A stretch of DNA of 64,000 nucleotides, taken from NCBI RefSeq assembly GCF_020509005.1, contig NC_063013.1:186001-250000 (forward strand), written 5' to 3'. Source of the stretch: Fulvia fulva. Its lineage: Eukaryota; Ascomycota; Dothideomycetes; Mycosphaerellales; Mycosphaerellaceae. Below the pieces are notes generated by a model that was not told where the DNA came from, did no database searches, and worked only from the letters and a program-made list of their open reading frames with translations. Of the stretch, positions 20,399 to 31,060 are shown piece after piece; within the stretch, counting starts at the first letter, position 1; each line of letters opens with the position of its first letter. The translations under genes and the position numbers were made by a program.

Positions 20399-22042
20399 CT
20401 ACGATTTCCACGATGCCTTGCGATCAGACATCTCAACCACATCCCAGTCTCGTTCAGGTCTAACATACTCAACAGGCCCTTTGTAAGTGTTCCGCTTGCT
20501 CACCACGTAGAAGATCAGCGCAAAGCCAATGACGGATCCGAAGATCAGAGACACCCAGTTCATGTCCTGCGGCTTTGGATCGGGTGCAGCTGGGAAAAAG
20601 ACCAGTACAAAAGCCAGACTAAGGAAGCACAGTGCCAAAATGTTGATGGGAAGTCCAAGTCTGCCCAGTGGGAATCTGGTTGGAGGCAATCTATAGCCTG
20701 TCGCTTTCCTGTACGCGATGCAGCTGATGGAGATTAGGTAGCTTCCTAAGATGGATGCTGCGCCCAAGCTGGCAATGATATTGTAGGCCAGTGGTGACCC
20801 GATCAGGACGAGGGACAGTACCACTGTGAAGATCAGAGTACTGCAGACCGCATTCATCGGGATATGGTTGCGCGGAGAGACCTTTGCAAAGAACTTCGAG
20901 AAAGGTAGTCCGCCATCTCGCGCAAAGCTGTACAGCTGCCTTGAGCTCGTTGTGACCATGTTGACAGCGCAGAACAGCAAGCTCAGGATGATGTAGGACA
21001 CCATGATTGCCGTTCCTGCAACACTTCCAGTGGTGTTGAGTAAGATCTCGATATATAGTTGTCCGGTCGGGGAGCTGATGGCCTTCTCGATGTCGCCTGC
21101 GCGGAAGAGCACTGTGAGTAGCATCAGAAAGCTAATGCTGAAGTTAAGTGCTGCCGCGCCGACCATGCAACGAGGCAACCAGATCGATGCTTCCTTGAGT
21201 TCCTCAGCGAGATGACAGATGCTGTCGGCCGAGGTCAAAGTCGTCACTGGCGCGATGATGCCCACAAGAACGGCGGTCGGAAGGCTGGGCCAGCGGTTCG
21301 CATTCTCCCACTGCTCGAAGACTTCTTGTCTTGTCGACTGCGGGCCCATTGATAGCAACACTACTTCGAAGGCAATGTACGCAGCTATGTGGAGGATCAG
21401 GATGATGAATTCAAAGACCGGCAGCTTGCGCACCAACACAGTGTTGAACATGACCGCAACCAGAGCGATAGCTATCGTGAACAGTGTTGTATGTCACCCC
21501 TTGAATGTGATGCTAGGATTGACTAGGATCGCCAGGCTTTCCAGCTGTATCGCGGCTGCATAGCTCACGCTCGCCAGTCCAACTTGCTAGCCAAAGACTG
21601 TAAGCCAGCCCACAAGATACGAAGGCAGTTTCTGAATGTTCCTTGGTGCAAACTCGCTGATCCAATGGTATTGGCCGCCAGCAGACGGAGCCATACTGGA
21701 CATCTCAGCCAAGGACAGAGTGGCGGGCATCAGGCCGACACAGCAGGCCAGAAACATGTATGCGGCCCCGGCTGGACCTTTGTTTGGCAGCGAGAATATA
21801 ACAGTGATCAGGGCATACTCCCATGCGCATCCTAGGATAGAGGCGAAGCCAATGATTGCCCATGGTCCAAAGTAACGTCGAAGTTCTTGGACTTTGCCCA
21901 TGCGCCACATATCACGCTTGTCGATTGCGGATGCATTGCTGGGCTTCCTTGATGAGAGCTCCTGGATTCCATGTCCGTTAAGTTTCGTGTGCTCGATGAA
22001 TTCGTTGAAGGTCGTGCTGTCGGGATCTGCTGCGTGGACCAT
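20399..22042 (-). pseudogene. Amino-acid/GABA-type permease broken by two in-frame stops
   Basis: One continuous frame of 548 codons encodes a full-length APC-family permease: a cytoplasmic N-tail, then FGPWAIIGFASILGCAWEY (first membrane segment), APSAGGQYHWISEFAP, a GII-x-P central segment, RDGGLPFS and about 12 hydrophobic helices in all. The family (yeast UGA4/HNM1 and many fungal paralogues) imports GABA, amino acids or choline across the plasma membrane. Two codons are stops: TAG at 21587-21589 (context LTVFG*QVGLAS) and TGA at 21494-21496 (context TFKG*HTTLF). At both places relatives usually have Trp, so each is one G-to-A change from TGG. No frameshift is present. No intron could remove either stop cleanly. 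The copy looks recently inactivated; readthrough or sequencing error cannot be excluded. Confidence 0.8.
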
Positions 22043-23209
22043 GGTGACAAAAGAGTCTCAAGGGAGCCGAGCACCAGCTGGGTGGTTGAGAGCAAGAACC
22101 GTCTATGCTCATCTGGCATCCAAGCTTACTTCGTCGACTGTTGCGCTGAGGTTGCAGCACCTGGTTCAGTGAGCGGTCCAGTATGAGGCCTAGCAGTGGT
22201 CCATGGTGGCTCCTCGAGATGGCCAAGCCACCTGTTGGAGCTCTGGGAAAGAGTCTCCTTGCAATGACTGTGCCCTCTGTGGGATGTGTGCCAGACAGAG
22301 GTCACGCTGCATGGCGCGAAGGACGTGCAAGGTTAGTCGGAGATGCCGTATGCCGTGCACCTTGACGACCGCCGAATGGCAGCTGCAGCCTCACCAAGTC
22401 ACCCACATCTCCGCGAACGTTGTGACGACAGCAGCTTGTGATATCGGAACGAAGGACTGGATGAAGACGCGTCGAACAGGACTCGGCGTATCCCGAGCCG
22501 GCAGCTGCGATTGGACAGAGGCGAAGCAGGGGTCTGATCGGCATTTCTTTTCTCCACACTTGGGAGGCACCGCAAACCACTCCTCTTCTTCGACATCACC
22601 ATCATTTTACCGGCAATGCCATTGGTACCGCGGGTGTTATTGCACAGAGCCAATCATCAGAGTATGGGGACAGCGACCAGTCCAGCAGGTCCTTCGATGG
22701 GCACGGGTATGCCATTGATGGCGACATCAACTCCCGAAACACAGTCTTTACGCTTGGAGGATCTGCCTCTGTAGCTAACATTAACTTGAGCGCATCCGAA
22801 TCAGTCCTCGACATGCCAGAGGCACAGCACCCAATGGGATGGTCTCGCTTTCTGGCGGATTTGAGCCTCCACAAGACATGCCACTGTGCCACTGAGCTAG
22901 CGAGGCTAGGAACTTGGCCGACAGAGTCCTTGACAACTTCGATGTGATGGCTTACGGGGGATTCTTTGCGTCCGTTACAGGCTGCTGCGCTGTGCCACTC
23001 AGTCGACGCTGTGAGCCCTGACCACACCGGTAGGTCTCTGGAGCTTAATTTCGATCGTCCGAGATCCTCGACCCCCTTGAACTTGTGTACATGTCACCAT
23101 GTTGTTTCCTCCCTCGCGAGGACATTGCACCCAACGTCAGTTGCTTCTGGGCTGATTTGGGAGGGTGCTCGAACAAAGCTGGATGACACGATGAAGCTGT
23201 GAACTCCCG
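22043..23209. other. Intergenic, 1.2 kb, possible coding relics only
   Basis: Frames on both strands have protein-like stretches (plus strand about 22585-22945), but none has a start, conserved motif or continuous domain that I recognise. A cysteine cluster near 22260-22330 was judged too weak for a zinc-cluster domain. Confidence 0.3.
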
Positions 23210-24489
23210 ATGACTGCCCACGTGGACATGGCTACACCATACGTCGAAGGACATCGCTTCACCAGACTTGAGACGTGGAACCATCAACCTGGGCTATGGA
23301 TCGTGACGATCTTGTCTTTTGCCTACGCCTTTATCACTTTGTTGATCCGCTATTCGATCAGACGCAAGCTTACTAGGGCGGACTATGTTCTCTGGGCTGG
23401 CTTTGCTCTTGCCCTCGTCAGTTATGCTCTCATGCTTAATGCTTTAAGGCACGGCGCCGGCCAAGCGCCGGAAGCGCTATCAGATGGATCATTCGCAACG
23501 AGTGCCAAGGTAGGTCCAGTCTCTACACTCCGAAAGAGGCAGCGGCACATTGCTGACCGAGTACAGCTCGTGTCTGCAAGCATTACTTTTCTCCTACTTG
23601 CCTGTGGCTGCACTACTTCCTCGCAGCTCTGTCAACTGGAAGAGCTGGTGCCCGGTACCACTGACAAAATGCTGTGCTGGATGGGCATCGCGATTTGCAT
23701 CTTCTGCTCTATCTCGACACCGATCTCCGTGTCTGCTGGGTGCTCATCGTCTAAAGTTCTGAGTGCTGGGTCGGACCAATGCTCTGGTGCTGTAAGAGAC
23801 GTCTCACCAATTGTAGCTCGCACTGGCTGACGATGTTGCCAGACTCTTCGATGGACCATTGCTATGGCTCTCCTAATTATCAACTTCCTGGTACCCGCAC
23901 TTCTACCATTCCGATTGTTCAGACTTCTACACACCAAGCTTCAGCGCAAGGCAGGAGTATATCTGGCATTTGGATTCCCACTTCTGTACGTCAACCAGTA
24001 CAGCCGCGAGACGTCACATATTGACATATTGATAGATGTGTGTCAATCGCGGCACTGACTGTGTATCTGTACACTCGCTTTGTTCGCGACGGCCAGAGCG
24101 GTACTGGCGCAGTTGACTTCCTATGCTGTCTGCAGGTACTCCTGGGATGGGCCTTGATCGCTCCAACGATTCCCATCGGCAAAGCTCTGGCCATTAGGTT
24201 CACAACGCACGGTACAATGGTCCTTAGTCATTACGGGAGCAGTAATGATGGAACAGTCGCCGGCGGAGCCCGCATCGGGGCCCAAAATCATGGCCCACAT
24301 CGGCCTTCCCATTGGAATGATTACGAGTTCAATCCAGATCGCTTTATGCATACTTCTTCGATCAGACACGAGCCACATGACCAGATAGCAAAGCTGTCAG
24401 GGTCGTTGGATTATGGCATTCGCAAGACTGTGGAGACAGAAGTCGAGTCTGCGAGAGTGACGGACTTCATAATGCGCCAGCAGATCTGA
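23210..24489 (+). CDS. SAT4/PTH11-like fungal integral membrane protein
   Basis: Proposed exons 23210-23509, 23567-23791, 23843-23985 and 24036-24489, with GT-AG introns of 57, 51 and 50 bp; phases join to 373 residues. Intron 1 is stop-free and in frame, so it may be retained in some transcripts. Recognisable are a first membrane segment (IVTILSFAYAFITLLIRY), then RKLTRADYVLWAGFALAL, typical of fungal seven-helix SAT4/PTH11-type proteins. Later come RWTIAMALLIINFLVPAL, a Q-x-K-x-x-R-K-A-G-V turn, and a last helix ending A-P-T-I-P, the counterpart of the family's ISATIPCLRP. Helices 3-4 are poorly conserved. The C-tail is soluble and His/Ser-rich. Relatives are plasma-membrane sensors or unknown. 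The exon model is my reading and could be wrong in the middle. Confidence 0.5.
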
Positions 24490-24891
24490 TGAAGCAATCG
24501 GCAATGTCATCTGTCACCGCGGACACGATGGAGAGCACCACCCAGATCACTGATCCTCTTGAGTAGCAAAAGCCGGTGACTCGGTTGTATTTGCTACAAG
24601 AGCCGGAGTACGAAGCGGCCGCTTTGCCTGATGCACCCGAAGAAGGTGGAGCGACAGCGAGGAGGCTGATGACATGCAGGAAGCTGACTTAAGCCTCAGG
24701 CATGAACCGTCGGTACTGCTGGCGCGGCAATGACTGTCAACAGAGTGAGGGCACGGCAACAACGCAGATTTCGGCTTTAAGCGCGGCAGCCACGATTATG
24801 TGCGAGACGAGGGCATCATAAGAACCACAGAAAACCTGCCCATAACGGTATTCACCGGCTTACGACATTCGGAAAGAACACTATTGCAACA
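24490..24891. promoter_or_regulatory. Intergenic, presumed promoter of the SDR gene
   Basis: About 400 bp with no gene. A CAACA context directly precedes the SDR start codon. No specific motif is identified. Confidence 0.35.
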
Positions 24892-25881
24892 ATGGCACTC
24901 ACACAACCATACGCCCAAGATCATACCAACCTGCAAGGACCCGGTGACTCCAGGCCGACCGCCAAACAAGTTATCGAAGATCAAGGTCTTGTCGATATTC
25001 TACCAGGTACTGTGGTCCTGATCACAGGCTGTACTTCTGGAATTGGTATAGAGACAGCACGAGCGCTCTACCTGACTGGCGCCACGATCTACATCACGGC
25101 TCGCTCGCTGGAGAAAGGGCAAGAAGTAGCTTTGGACCTCGCGACAGACCCCCAGCGACCAGTCAAGGTGTTGGAAATGTCTCTCGACTCTTTTGCCTCT
25201 ATTCGTGCTGCAGCACAAACGTTCCTAGAGCAAGAATCGAAACTTAACATCCTCATCTGCAACGCTGGAGTTATGGCCTGTCCACAGACTACCACCAAGG
25301 ACGGCTTCGAGTACCAGTTCGGCACAAATCACCTCGGACACTTCCTTCTATTCCAACTCCTAAAACATGCCCTCCTCGCAGGAGCTACACCATCGCACCC
25401 ATCGCGCGTCATCTCCGTCTCATCAACGGGTCACCGCATAGTCCCCTCCCTACCCCTCACCGATCTAGACTTCTCCAAGTCCCAATACCATCCCTTCACA
25501 GCATACGGCCGATCCAAACTCGCCAACATCTACTTCGCCAACCACCTCACGCGCCTCTACGCCACCAAGCACCTTCACGCCCTCAGCTTACATCCAGGCT
25601 CCATCAAAACGCCACTACAGCGTCACGTTGACCAGACAGATTTCTACGCCAAGGCCACGAGTGATCCGGAGTATCAGAGGCAGGTCAAGAGTGTCGAGCA
25701 AGGCGCTGCGACAACGGTCTGGGCTGCTGTTGGGAAGGAGTGGATGCATCGTGGTGGGGTGTATCTGGAGGATGTAGGAGAGGCGGGGCCTGTGGTGCCC
25801 GGAGGAACGGCTTTTGGGACTGGGTATGGGGAGGCTGCGTATAGGCCTGAGGATGAGAGGAAGTTGTGGGGGGGGGGGTGA
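24892..25881 (+). CDS. Short-chain dehydrogenase/reductase (retinol-dehydrogenase-like)
   Basis: Single exon, 329 residues. Classical SDR motifs are all present: T45-G-C-T-S-G-I-G52 for NAD(P), N124-A-G126, the catalytic Ser in ISVSS at about 174-178, and Y205-x-x-x-K209. The long form, with FGTNHLGHFLL and HPGSIKT, fits the retinol dehydrogenase/WW-oxidoreductase-like branch, which reduces or oxidises lipophilic alcohols and ketones; the substrate is unknown. The C-terminus ends abruptly as KLWGGG inside a run of 11 G residues (25868-25878). One extra G would continue in a frame reading GVSLEMCGITAD, which resembles the family's usual ending. The true C-terminus is therefore uncertain. ATG context is CAACAATGG. 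Confidence 0.88.
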   Translation: MALTQPYAQDHTNLQGPGDSRPTAKQVIEDQGLVDILPGTVVLITGCTSGIGIETARALYLTGATIYITARSLEKGQEVALDLATDPQRPVKVLEMSLDSFASIRAAAQTFLEQESKLNILICNAGVMACPQTTTKDGFEYQFGTNHLGHFLLFQLLKHALLAGATPSHPSRVISVSSTGHRIVPSLPLTDLDFSKSQYHPFTAYGRSKLANIYFANHLTRLYATKHLHALSLHPGSIKTPLQRHVDQTDFYAKATSDPEYQRQVKSVEQGAATTVWAAVGKEWMHRGGVYLEDVGEAGPVVPGGTAFGTGYGEAAYRPEDERKLWGGG

Positions 25882-26352
25882 GTTTGGAGATGTGTGGGAT
25901 TACTGCAGATTAGACTGTCCAGACAAGCCATGCATACCTTGTGAATATCAGGCTCGCCGTAAATCAGCGGGAAACCACCTCAGGACCGACCAATCACACA
26001 CACTGCAGCGGCTGTTGCTTGCAGCCAGGTGACTTTGGCGCTTCGATAGAGACATTATCATTGCTTCAGTACAGGTGCCTACACTTGAGGCATGACTATA
26101 TGAAGCGCTCCTTTTCCTCTCTCATTAACGAGAACACATCATCATCCGAATTCCAAAACGACTCTGCAAAATGCCGCCCAACTCACTCCTCACCATCCTA
26201 TTCTCACTTGACTTGCCGGTACTTGGTTTACCAACCCCACTTTCCAATCAGCGCAATTCCGTCTTTTGAACACAGATCCCCGTCCACCATGCTTCAGGCC
26301 GCATGGGCGCGCTCGGCGCAAAATTGTAGCGTGGGTTTGAGGCGTACATAGC
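25882..26352. other. Intergenic, nothing recognised
   Basis: About 470 bp without a gene signal. Confidence 0.35.
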
Positions 26353-26830
26353 TCACTTGCCCAGGGCATGCACTGAAAGCGCCGGCATCGCCTTCCTGTA
26401 GTCAACGATGTAGGGCTTACCGAAGAGCGTCTGGGAGTTGGTTCCCTGGTGATATCCTGAAGTCCATTGCCTGTGCGCTTCTTCCATGGCAGCCTGGGGA
26501 GCGTGGAATGCATCTCCGATTTGAAAGTGTGCCAAGGCGTCCTCGGTATCCTCTGTATATTCGTCCAGCCAGCGAACAGAGATTACGTAGATCGGAGTAC
26601 CCGTATGTTCGTCTTGTTCGGTCGGTTCGGATTTGACTGTCGGTTCTGCTTTCGTCGTTGATTCTGATTCTGCTGCCGGTTCCGACTTGATTGTCGCTTC
26701 GCCCTTGGTTGTTTGTTCTGCTTTGATGCCTATGGCGGCTCTGTGGTGAGCAGAAGAGGATAGCGGGAAGGGAGCCAGTGAGCATAGAAATATGCCACGA
26801 AAACAAAGCCATGGTTTGCTCGAAAGTTTT
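26353..26830 (-). CDS. Possible small hypothetical protein, 5' end unresolved
   Basis: On the minus strand, a frame that ends at 26353 reads a Lys/Glu/Thr-rich stretch with an imperfect repeat (ATIKSEP, PTVKSEP), then IYVISVRWLDEY and a ~75-residue ordered-looking tail ending HALGK. The codon pattern looks coding, but this frame has no ATG back to its upstream stop. A second frame just upstream starts MALFSWHISMLTG, which looks like a signal peptide. A 58-bp intron with a weak GTGGCA donor and a CACAG acceptor would join the two in frame, as would a small indel. I do not recognise the product. Treat the start as unknown. Confidence 0.3.
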
Positions 26831-26869
26831 GGCCTGGTAGGCCCAAGCAGCGAGGCGATGAGACACTAC

Positions 26870-28158
26870 CAGAATGTCCTAGAGTCCAAGGTCCTCTGAC
26901 TTGCTCTCGACGATCGATACAGAGGGCTTGGTCCGCTAATGTGTAAGTTTGTCTGCGCATGAGTATACCCACGGGCGCACATAGCGTAAGTGGTTCAATA
27001 GGATGGTCCGCCTGGTGTGGGCTCGGCTTTCCATGTGATCTAGTCGCTGGTCGTCTGTACCTCTCAAAGCGTCTTCCGAACTGGCGAACAGATCTCGCTG
27101 GCCTTGCAGAGTAGCCTTCACAGCGCGACTTGGCTGCTCAGCTCAGACATAACCTCAACAGGTCGGGGTGACCGTTGGAACGCTCGCAGGTACTCTGATC
27201 TTCGAGGTGCTCACTGAGTACGCGCTTCCTTGATGGCATCATTACCAGCGGATTCTGACGGCATCGAGGTGACCATCTGCTCGTAAGCCGTCGCCAAAGC
27301 ATCAGTCCGCTTGAGTATAAAATGTTGAAGAGAGGCAGAGGCCTGCCTCAAAGACGAGCGAAGGCACCGCCGAGCGCTATTCGTGTATATACAGCATTTT
27401 GCGAGCAAAAGACTAAGCGAGCGAGGGCTTAGAGCGCCTCGGAGTGAATAGTGATTCTAACGTACCGTACGGGCTGGAGAAACAAGTTTCTAGTAGCGCT
27501 ATATTCTAGCCACTTACAAGCGGTATACAGGATTAGTTTTGACCAATCAAAAGTGCTGCTATCTATGTCGCTAAGGCGGAGATATAGCACGGGCGCAATC
27601 TACATTTACCTAGACGTCGCGCGACGCAATTAGTATTCGAATAGATGTAATTAACGCTCGGCAGCCCCTACACTCACCCGCCTTGTCGTGGCCCTCCGCA
27701 AGCTCCGGGACGACGGCGACTTCGTTTCGGGTGCCTTCGCTCGATGAAGGAGGTGACTGGCCTGCGGGAGATGCACATGACCCAGGCTAAGCATCTTATT
27801 CCTTTCGGCGGACACAGTAGTTGGCTATGTTTGGATGTGTCTGTCACACCAAGATCATGAGCCGTGGATCTCTGGCGGTTAGCAAGCCCGATATGGTTGT
27901 GATGATGCTGACTTTTATTCTTCCCCCGAACATCTGACATGGAAATGAATTCGGGCTTGTCCTTTTGCTTGGGTGTGCAAATGATAAGGCGACACAGGCT
28001 CCGGTCTGTATCTCTGTTGAAGTGAGCACCATAGGCCTGGGAGTCCTGTCATAAAGTAGGAAGTCAACGCGAAGCGCGGCGATGACGCTCGATCTCTTTT
28101 CCTCCAGGGGAAGAAATCAGTGAAGACGCGCAACTCAATGAGATCTGCCCCCGCACCA
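26870..28158. other. Intergenic with a TpA-rich possible repeat relic (about 27300-27660)
   Basis: No gene is supported. Between about 27420 and 27650 the sequence is rich in TpA and palindromic CG words (CGCGCGACG, CGCTAAGGCG) and looks like the relic at 12 kb, but CpA loss is much weaker. The remainder shows nothing. Confidence 0.3.
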
Positions 28159-29340
28159 TCACGCCCCTCCATTCATCCCCACCCCCCTCGACCTCGACAA
28201 ACCCATTCCCCTCAACGCCTCCGCATACATAACCCCACCAGCCCCCCTCCGCCTCCTATACGTCTCCTCCCTCCTCGTGTACGTTTCCAACGACAAAGGC
28301 AGCGGCGCCGGCATCTCATTCTCAAACTCGGAAAAATCCATCGACATCGTCGTCGGGCCCTTCGCCGTAATCGAGCTCGTCCCCGTCTCCCCGGACGCGT
28401 CCTTCCCAATCGTATGCGTTGCCGAAGAGCGCCGTTCAAGATCTCTAAGCCAACGCGGCCGTGGGTCGTGAGTATCTTGGTATAGTTCGCCCGTAGCGGC
28501 GGTGGAGTAAGATTCGCCGCCGACGAAAGCGCCTGAGAGGGTCCGTTTGCTAGATTGGACGAGATCGACGAGTTTACCCAAAATCACGAATTCAAGTTTG
28601 AGTTTGATGCTATAGGTGAAGCCCTTGATAGTCTGTTCCAGGACGTGTTGGTCCTTGTATTCAATCGCTAAAAGCCCGATGTCGAGGATGATGATGACGA
28701 CGTTGACGATGAAGAGTTGCCACATGACGCGACGGGTGCCTTTTTTGGAGATGACTTTGAGGAGTTTTACCGTCTGCCAGACGTAGACGCCGGAGATGAT
28801 GAATTCTTGGACGCAGAAGACGGTCATTTGCACTTTTTCCACGTAGCGATAGCCTGTTTCGAAGCCAGCGCGGTTTGGGGAATTGGGGCGCACTGGGCCG
28901 AATGCTTGGCCGAAGTTGAGGACTTCTGTGGTAGTGTGCCATACGATTGCGTTGAAGATGATCATGTATTTGATGCATCTCAATATGGTCGGATTATGGA
29001 GGATAAGACCTAGACGGGAGTAGAGAACGAGGGCTTGGCCAGTGATGAGCATGATCCAGCCAATACCATCGAGTGACTTGCCGACAGCGAGGTGTGTGAG
29101 GTTGAAATACTCTATCATAAACCCGATGTTGTACGGCAGAAGGCCCAGAGTCGAGACAGCCATGCTCCAGAAGTATAACCCGCTCCATTGCTTGAAAGTT
29201 GTGATTATCAACAGACCAAGTTCGATGGCATTGTATAGCGACACAGCGCTGCAAATCGTGACCGTCGCGGTATAGCCATTGTATCTACCATTCCAAGTCT
29301 CTTCAGACGGTCCAGAGCTTGTGTTTGGTATGCCCGACAT
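28159..29340 (-). CDS. Seven-helix fungal membrane protein (DUF7703-type)
   Basis: Single exon, 393 residues. About seven hydrophobic helices fill residues 25-260, including AVSLYNAIELGLLIITTF, GWIMLITGQALVLYSRLGLI and QLFIVNVVIIILDIGLLAIEY. The motif TGQ-x-L-V-L-Y-S-R-L near helix 4 and the YSIKLKLEF helix near the end of the membrane domain are typical of the fungal family now called DUF7703, whose function is not known. The last ~130 residues are soluble, with RRSSATHT and an Arg-rich tail. A receptor-like topology is possible, but no ligand can be inferred. Codon style changes towards the 3' end as in neighbouring genes. Confidence 0.75.
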   Translation of the reverse strand: MSGIPNTSSGPSEETWNGRYNGYTATVTICSAVSLYNAIELGLLIITTFKQWSGLYFWSMAVSTLGLLPYNIGFMIEYFNLTHLAVGKSLDGIGWIMLITGQALVLYSRLGLILHNPTILRCIKYMIIFNAIVWHTTTEVLNFGQAFGPVRPNSPNRAGFETGYRYVEKVQMTVFCVQEFIISGVYVWQTVKLLKVISKKGTRRVMWQLFIVNVVIIILDIGLLAIEYKDQHVLEQTIKGFTYSIKLKLEFVILGKLVDLVQSSKRTLSGAFVGGESYSTAATGELYQDTHDPRPRWLRDLERRSSATHTIGKDASGETGTSSITAKGPTTMSMDFSEFENEMPAPLPLSLETYTRREETYRRRRGAGGVMYAEALRGMGLSRSRGVGMNGGA

Positions 29341-29731
29341 CGTTCAGCTGACGTCTTACCGGTTGACGCTGCTGTGCCGCAGCCGCATGGTGATGTCCTT
29401 GTGCTGACGATTACGACAGAAAGATTGCGAACAGCGAATGTTGTCACTAGTCCAGTCAGTCTCTTGTCGTGTCTTTACAGGGTAGACCTCGAGGATTTAT
29501 CGTCAAGTTCGAGATTAGTGATGCGCCAGCATCGGGAGGGGAAGCATGTCGACCTGCATGATCTTCGGCGTCGATCTCCCCACGTGTGGCGGTAGGTACG
29601 TATCTTTCTGCGCGTAGATGCTGGATTGGTAGGCATGCTGTAAGACATTTCGGTGTATCGATACAGTGTATACTACGCGATGTTGCACTGCATCGAAGCG
29701 CGCTCTATGGCCCATGTACTGCGCGACTTTG
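29341..29731. other. Intergenic, nothing recognised
   Basis: About 390 bp between the DUF7703 start and the 3' end of the DUF3176 relic. Confidence 0.35.
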
Positions 29732-31057
29732 TCAGCCGCCAAGAGGCAAGGCAAGCTTCTTACCCTGCGATGCGCTTGCTCCATCAACCACGAAGCTGTA
29801 ATCAAGGTCTGCGCTGTCTTCATGTCGAATCACGCGAGCGCTATACTTGATCCGGGTCTTGCTGAGATCATCCAGAGCGTTGCCGGACCTCGTCCTGAGC
29901 AGCGTGTCCATGACTGGCGCATTGAAGGCCTAGCGATCTCGAGCGGACTGAGGCTCATGGTACGACCAAGCAGCCAGTAGTGCCGATATGTGATGAGAAC
30001 CAGCAGAACGCAGAGGACTTGCACACTCGCGGCGGCCCAGTAGAACGGCCAGCGAGTCTGGAATACTGGTTGCGCATCAATACGGAGCCCATCGACCTGG
30101 TACTCGGTTTGGAAGCCAGCGTCAAGCCTCTCCAATAGATCGCCTGCAGCCATGCTCCGCGCTGCCTCCACCGATGTACGGAACATGAGCTCGTTCAGCG
30201 TGGCAGTAATGTCGTCCATTAAATCTTTCCACTTTGGGGCGCAATCTTTGCGGGCATGAAAATCATCAGCATTCTGAATGAGGCTTGTTTGCCAGGTGTT
30301 GACGTTGTCGGTGTGTGGGAAGTCACTACCAGGTTCCCACATGCCGATCGCCGTGTAGAGGTTCATTGAGGCCAGCAGTCCAATCCCGCCGATAGTCAGA
30401 GACACCGTGGCGTTGACTTCACTAGCCGCCCTTTCAGAATTGTCGGCAGTCTTGAGAGCGCGCGGGCTCCTGGTATCCACCTTCACCAAAGTGTCGTTAT
30501 AGGTCAGCATGTCGGACTCAGCGATAGCAGATCTGAACGAGCAAGTCTTCCAGGTATAATGGCCAGTGCAATCACGGCTCATCTCCTCAGAAGTGACCTC
30601 ATATCTGCCGACGTTGACATTGATAGTCTCGTAACGCCCAATCGCTGCAGATGGTTGATCCTGGATCTCGAAAAGACCGCAACGCACTTTGTAACCAGTT
30701 GCTTGGCAGCTATAGGGCAAATGTGTGTCATTTAGCCTGATTGCAGTGTAGTTCATCGGCTGGGCAGGCTCTGATTGCAGTGTAGTTCATCGGCTGGGCA
30801 GGCTCTGATCGGCACTCAACCAGCTCCACTGCAGCTGCCGTTACTGTGAGCGCGCACACCCCTTTGCAACCATGGACAGGAGATGTTATGGGGAGATCGT
30901 TGATCCATTGATGCCAAACCGGCGCCATGTCGGACGAGAGTTCAGCATTGAGGTATGTATTGTTGATGTTGAGCAGAGATCCTGTGGCAGTAAGATTTGG
31001 GGACTTTTCCAGCTTCGATGGGATAGCGGAGTGCTCATGAAACGGTCCCGTGGGTCC
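29732..31057 (-). pseudogene. DUF3176 membrane protein relic, split by a 34-bp tandem duplication and a second frameshift
   Basis: Three stretches on the minus strand together read as the C-terminal two-thirds of a DUF3176 protein. Stretch 1 (about 31057-30770): NLTATGSLLNINNTY, WHQWINDL, GCKGVCALTV and MNYTAI. Stretch 2 (30756 to about 29930) starts again at MNYTAI, then Cys-rich luminal sequence, SLTIGGIGLLASMNLY and a final membrane helix (FYWAAASVQVLCVLLVLI). Stretch 3 (about 29930-29732): AFNAPVMDTLL, NALDDLSKTRIKYS, stop at 29732. A 34-bp tandem duplication (30737-30804) shifts the frame between 1 and 2, and a one-base loss near 29930 shifts it between 2 and 3. An in-frame stop at 31058-31060 closes the 5' side, and the N-terminal membrane helices are missing. 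Function of the family is unknown. Confidence 0.7.
30737..30804. repeat. 34-bp perfect tandem duplication
   Basis: Positions 30737-30770 and 30771-30804 are identical (each starts CTGATTGCAG and ends GGGCAGGCT), and the first five bases repeat again at 30805-30809. The length is not a multiple of three. Confidence 0.95.
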
Positions 31058-31060
31058 TCA

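Noticed and set aside
22260..22330. Cys-x2-Cys-x6-Cys start of a possible Zn2Cys6 DNA-binding domain
   Set aside because: The remaining cysteines are spaced wrongly (x5, x5), there are no basic linker or downstream regulatory domains, and the frame ends soon.
16167..26000. Idea of a secondary-metabolite cluster (two SDRs, thiolase-like protein, glycosyltransferase, permease)
   Set aside because: No polyketide synthase, peptide synthetase, terpene synthase or cluster regulator is present, and two of the genes are broken. Proximity alone is not evidence.
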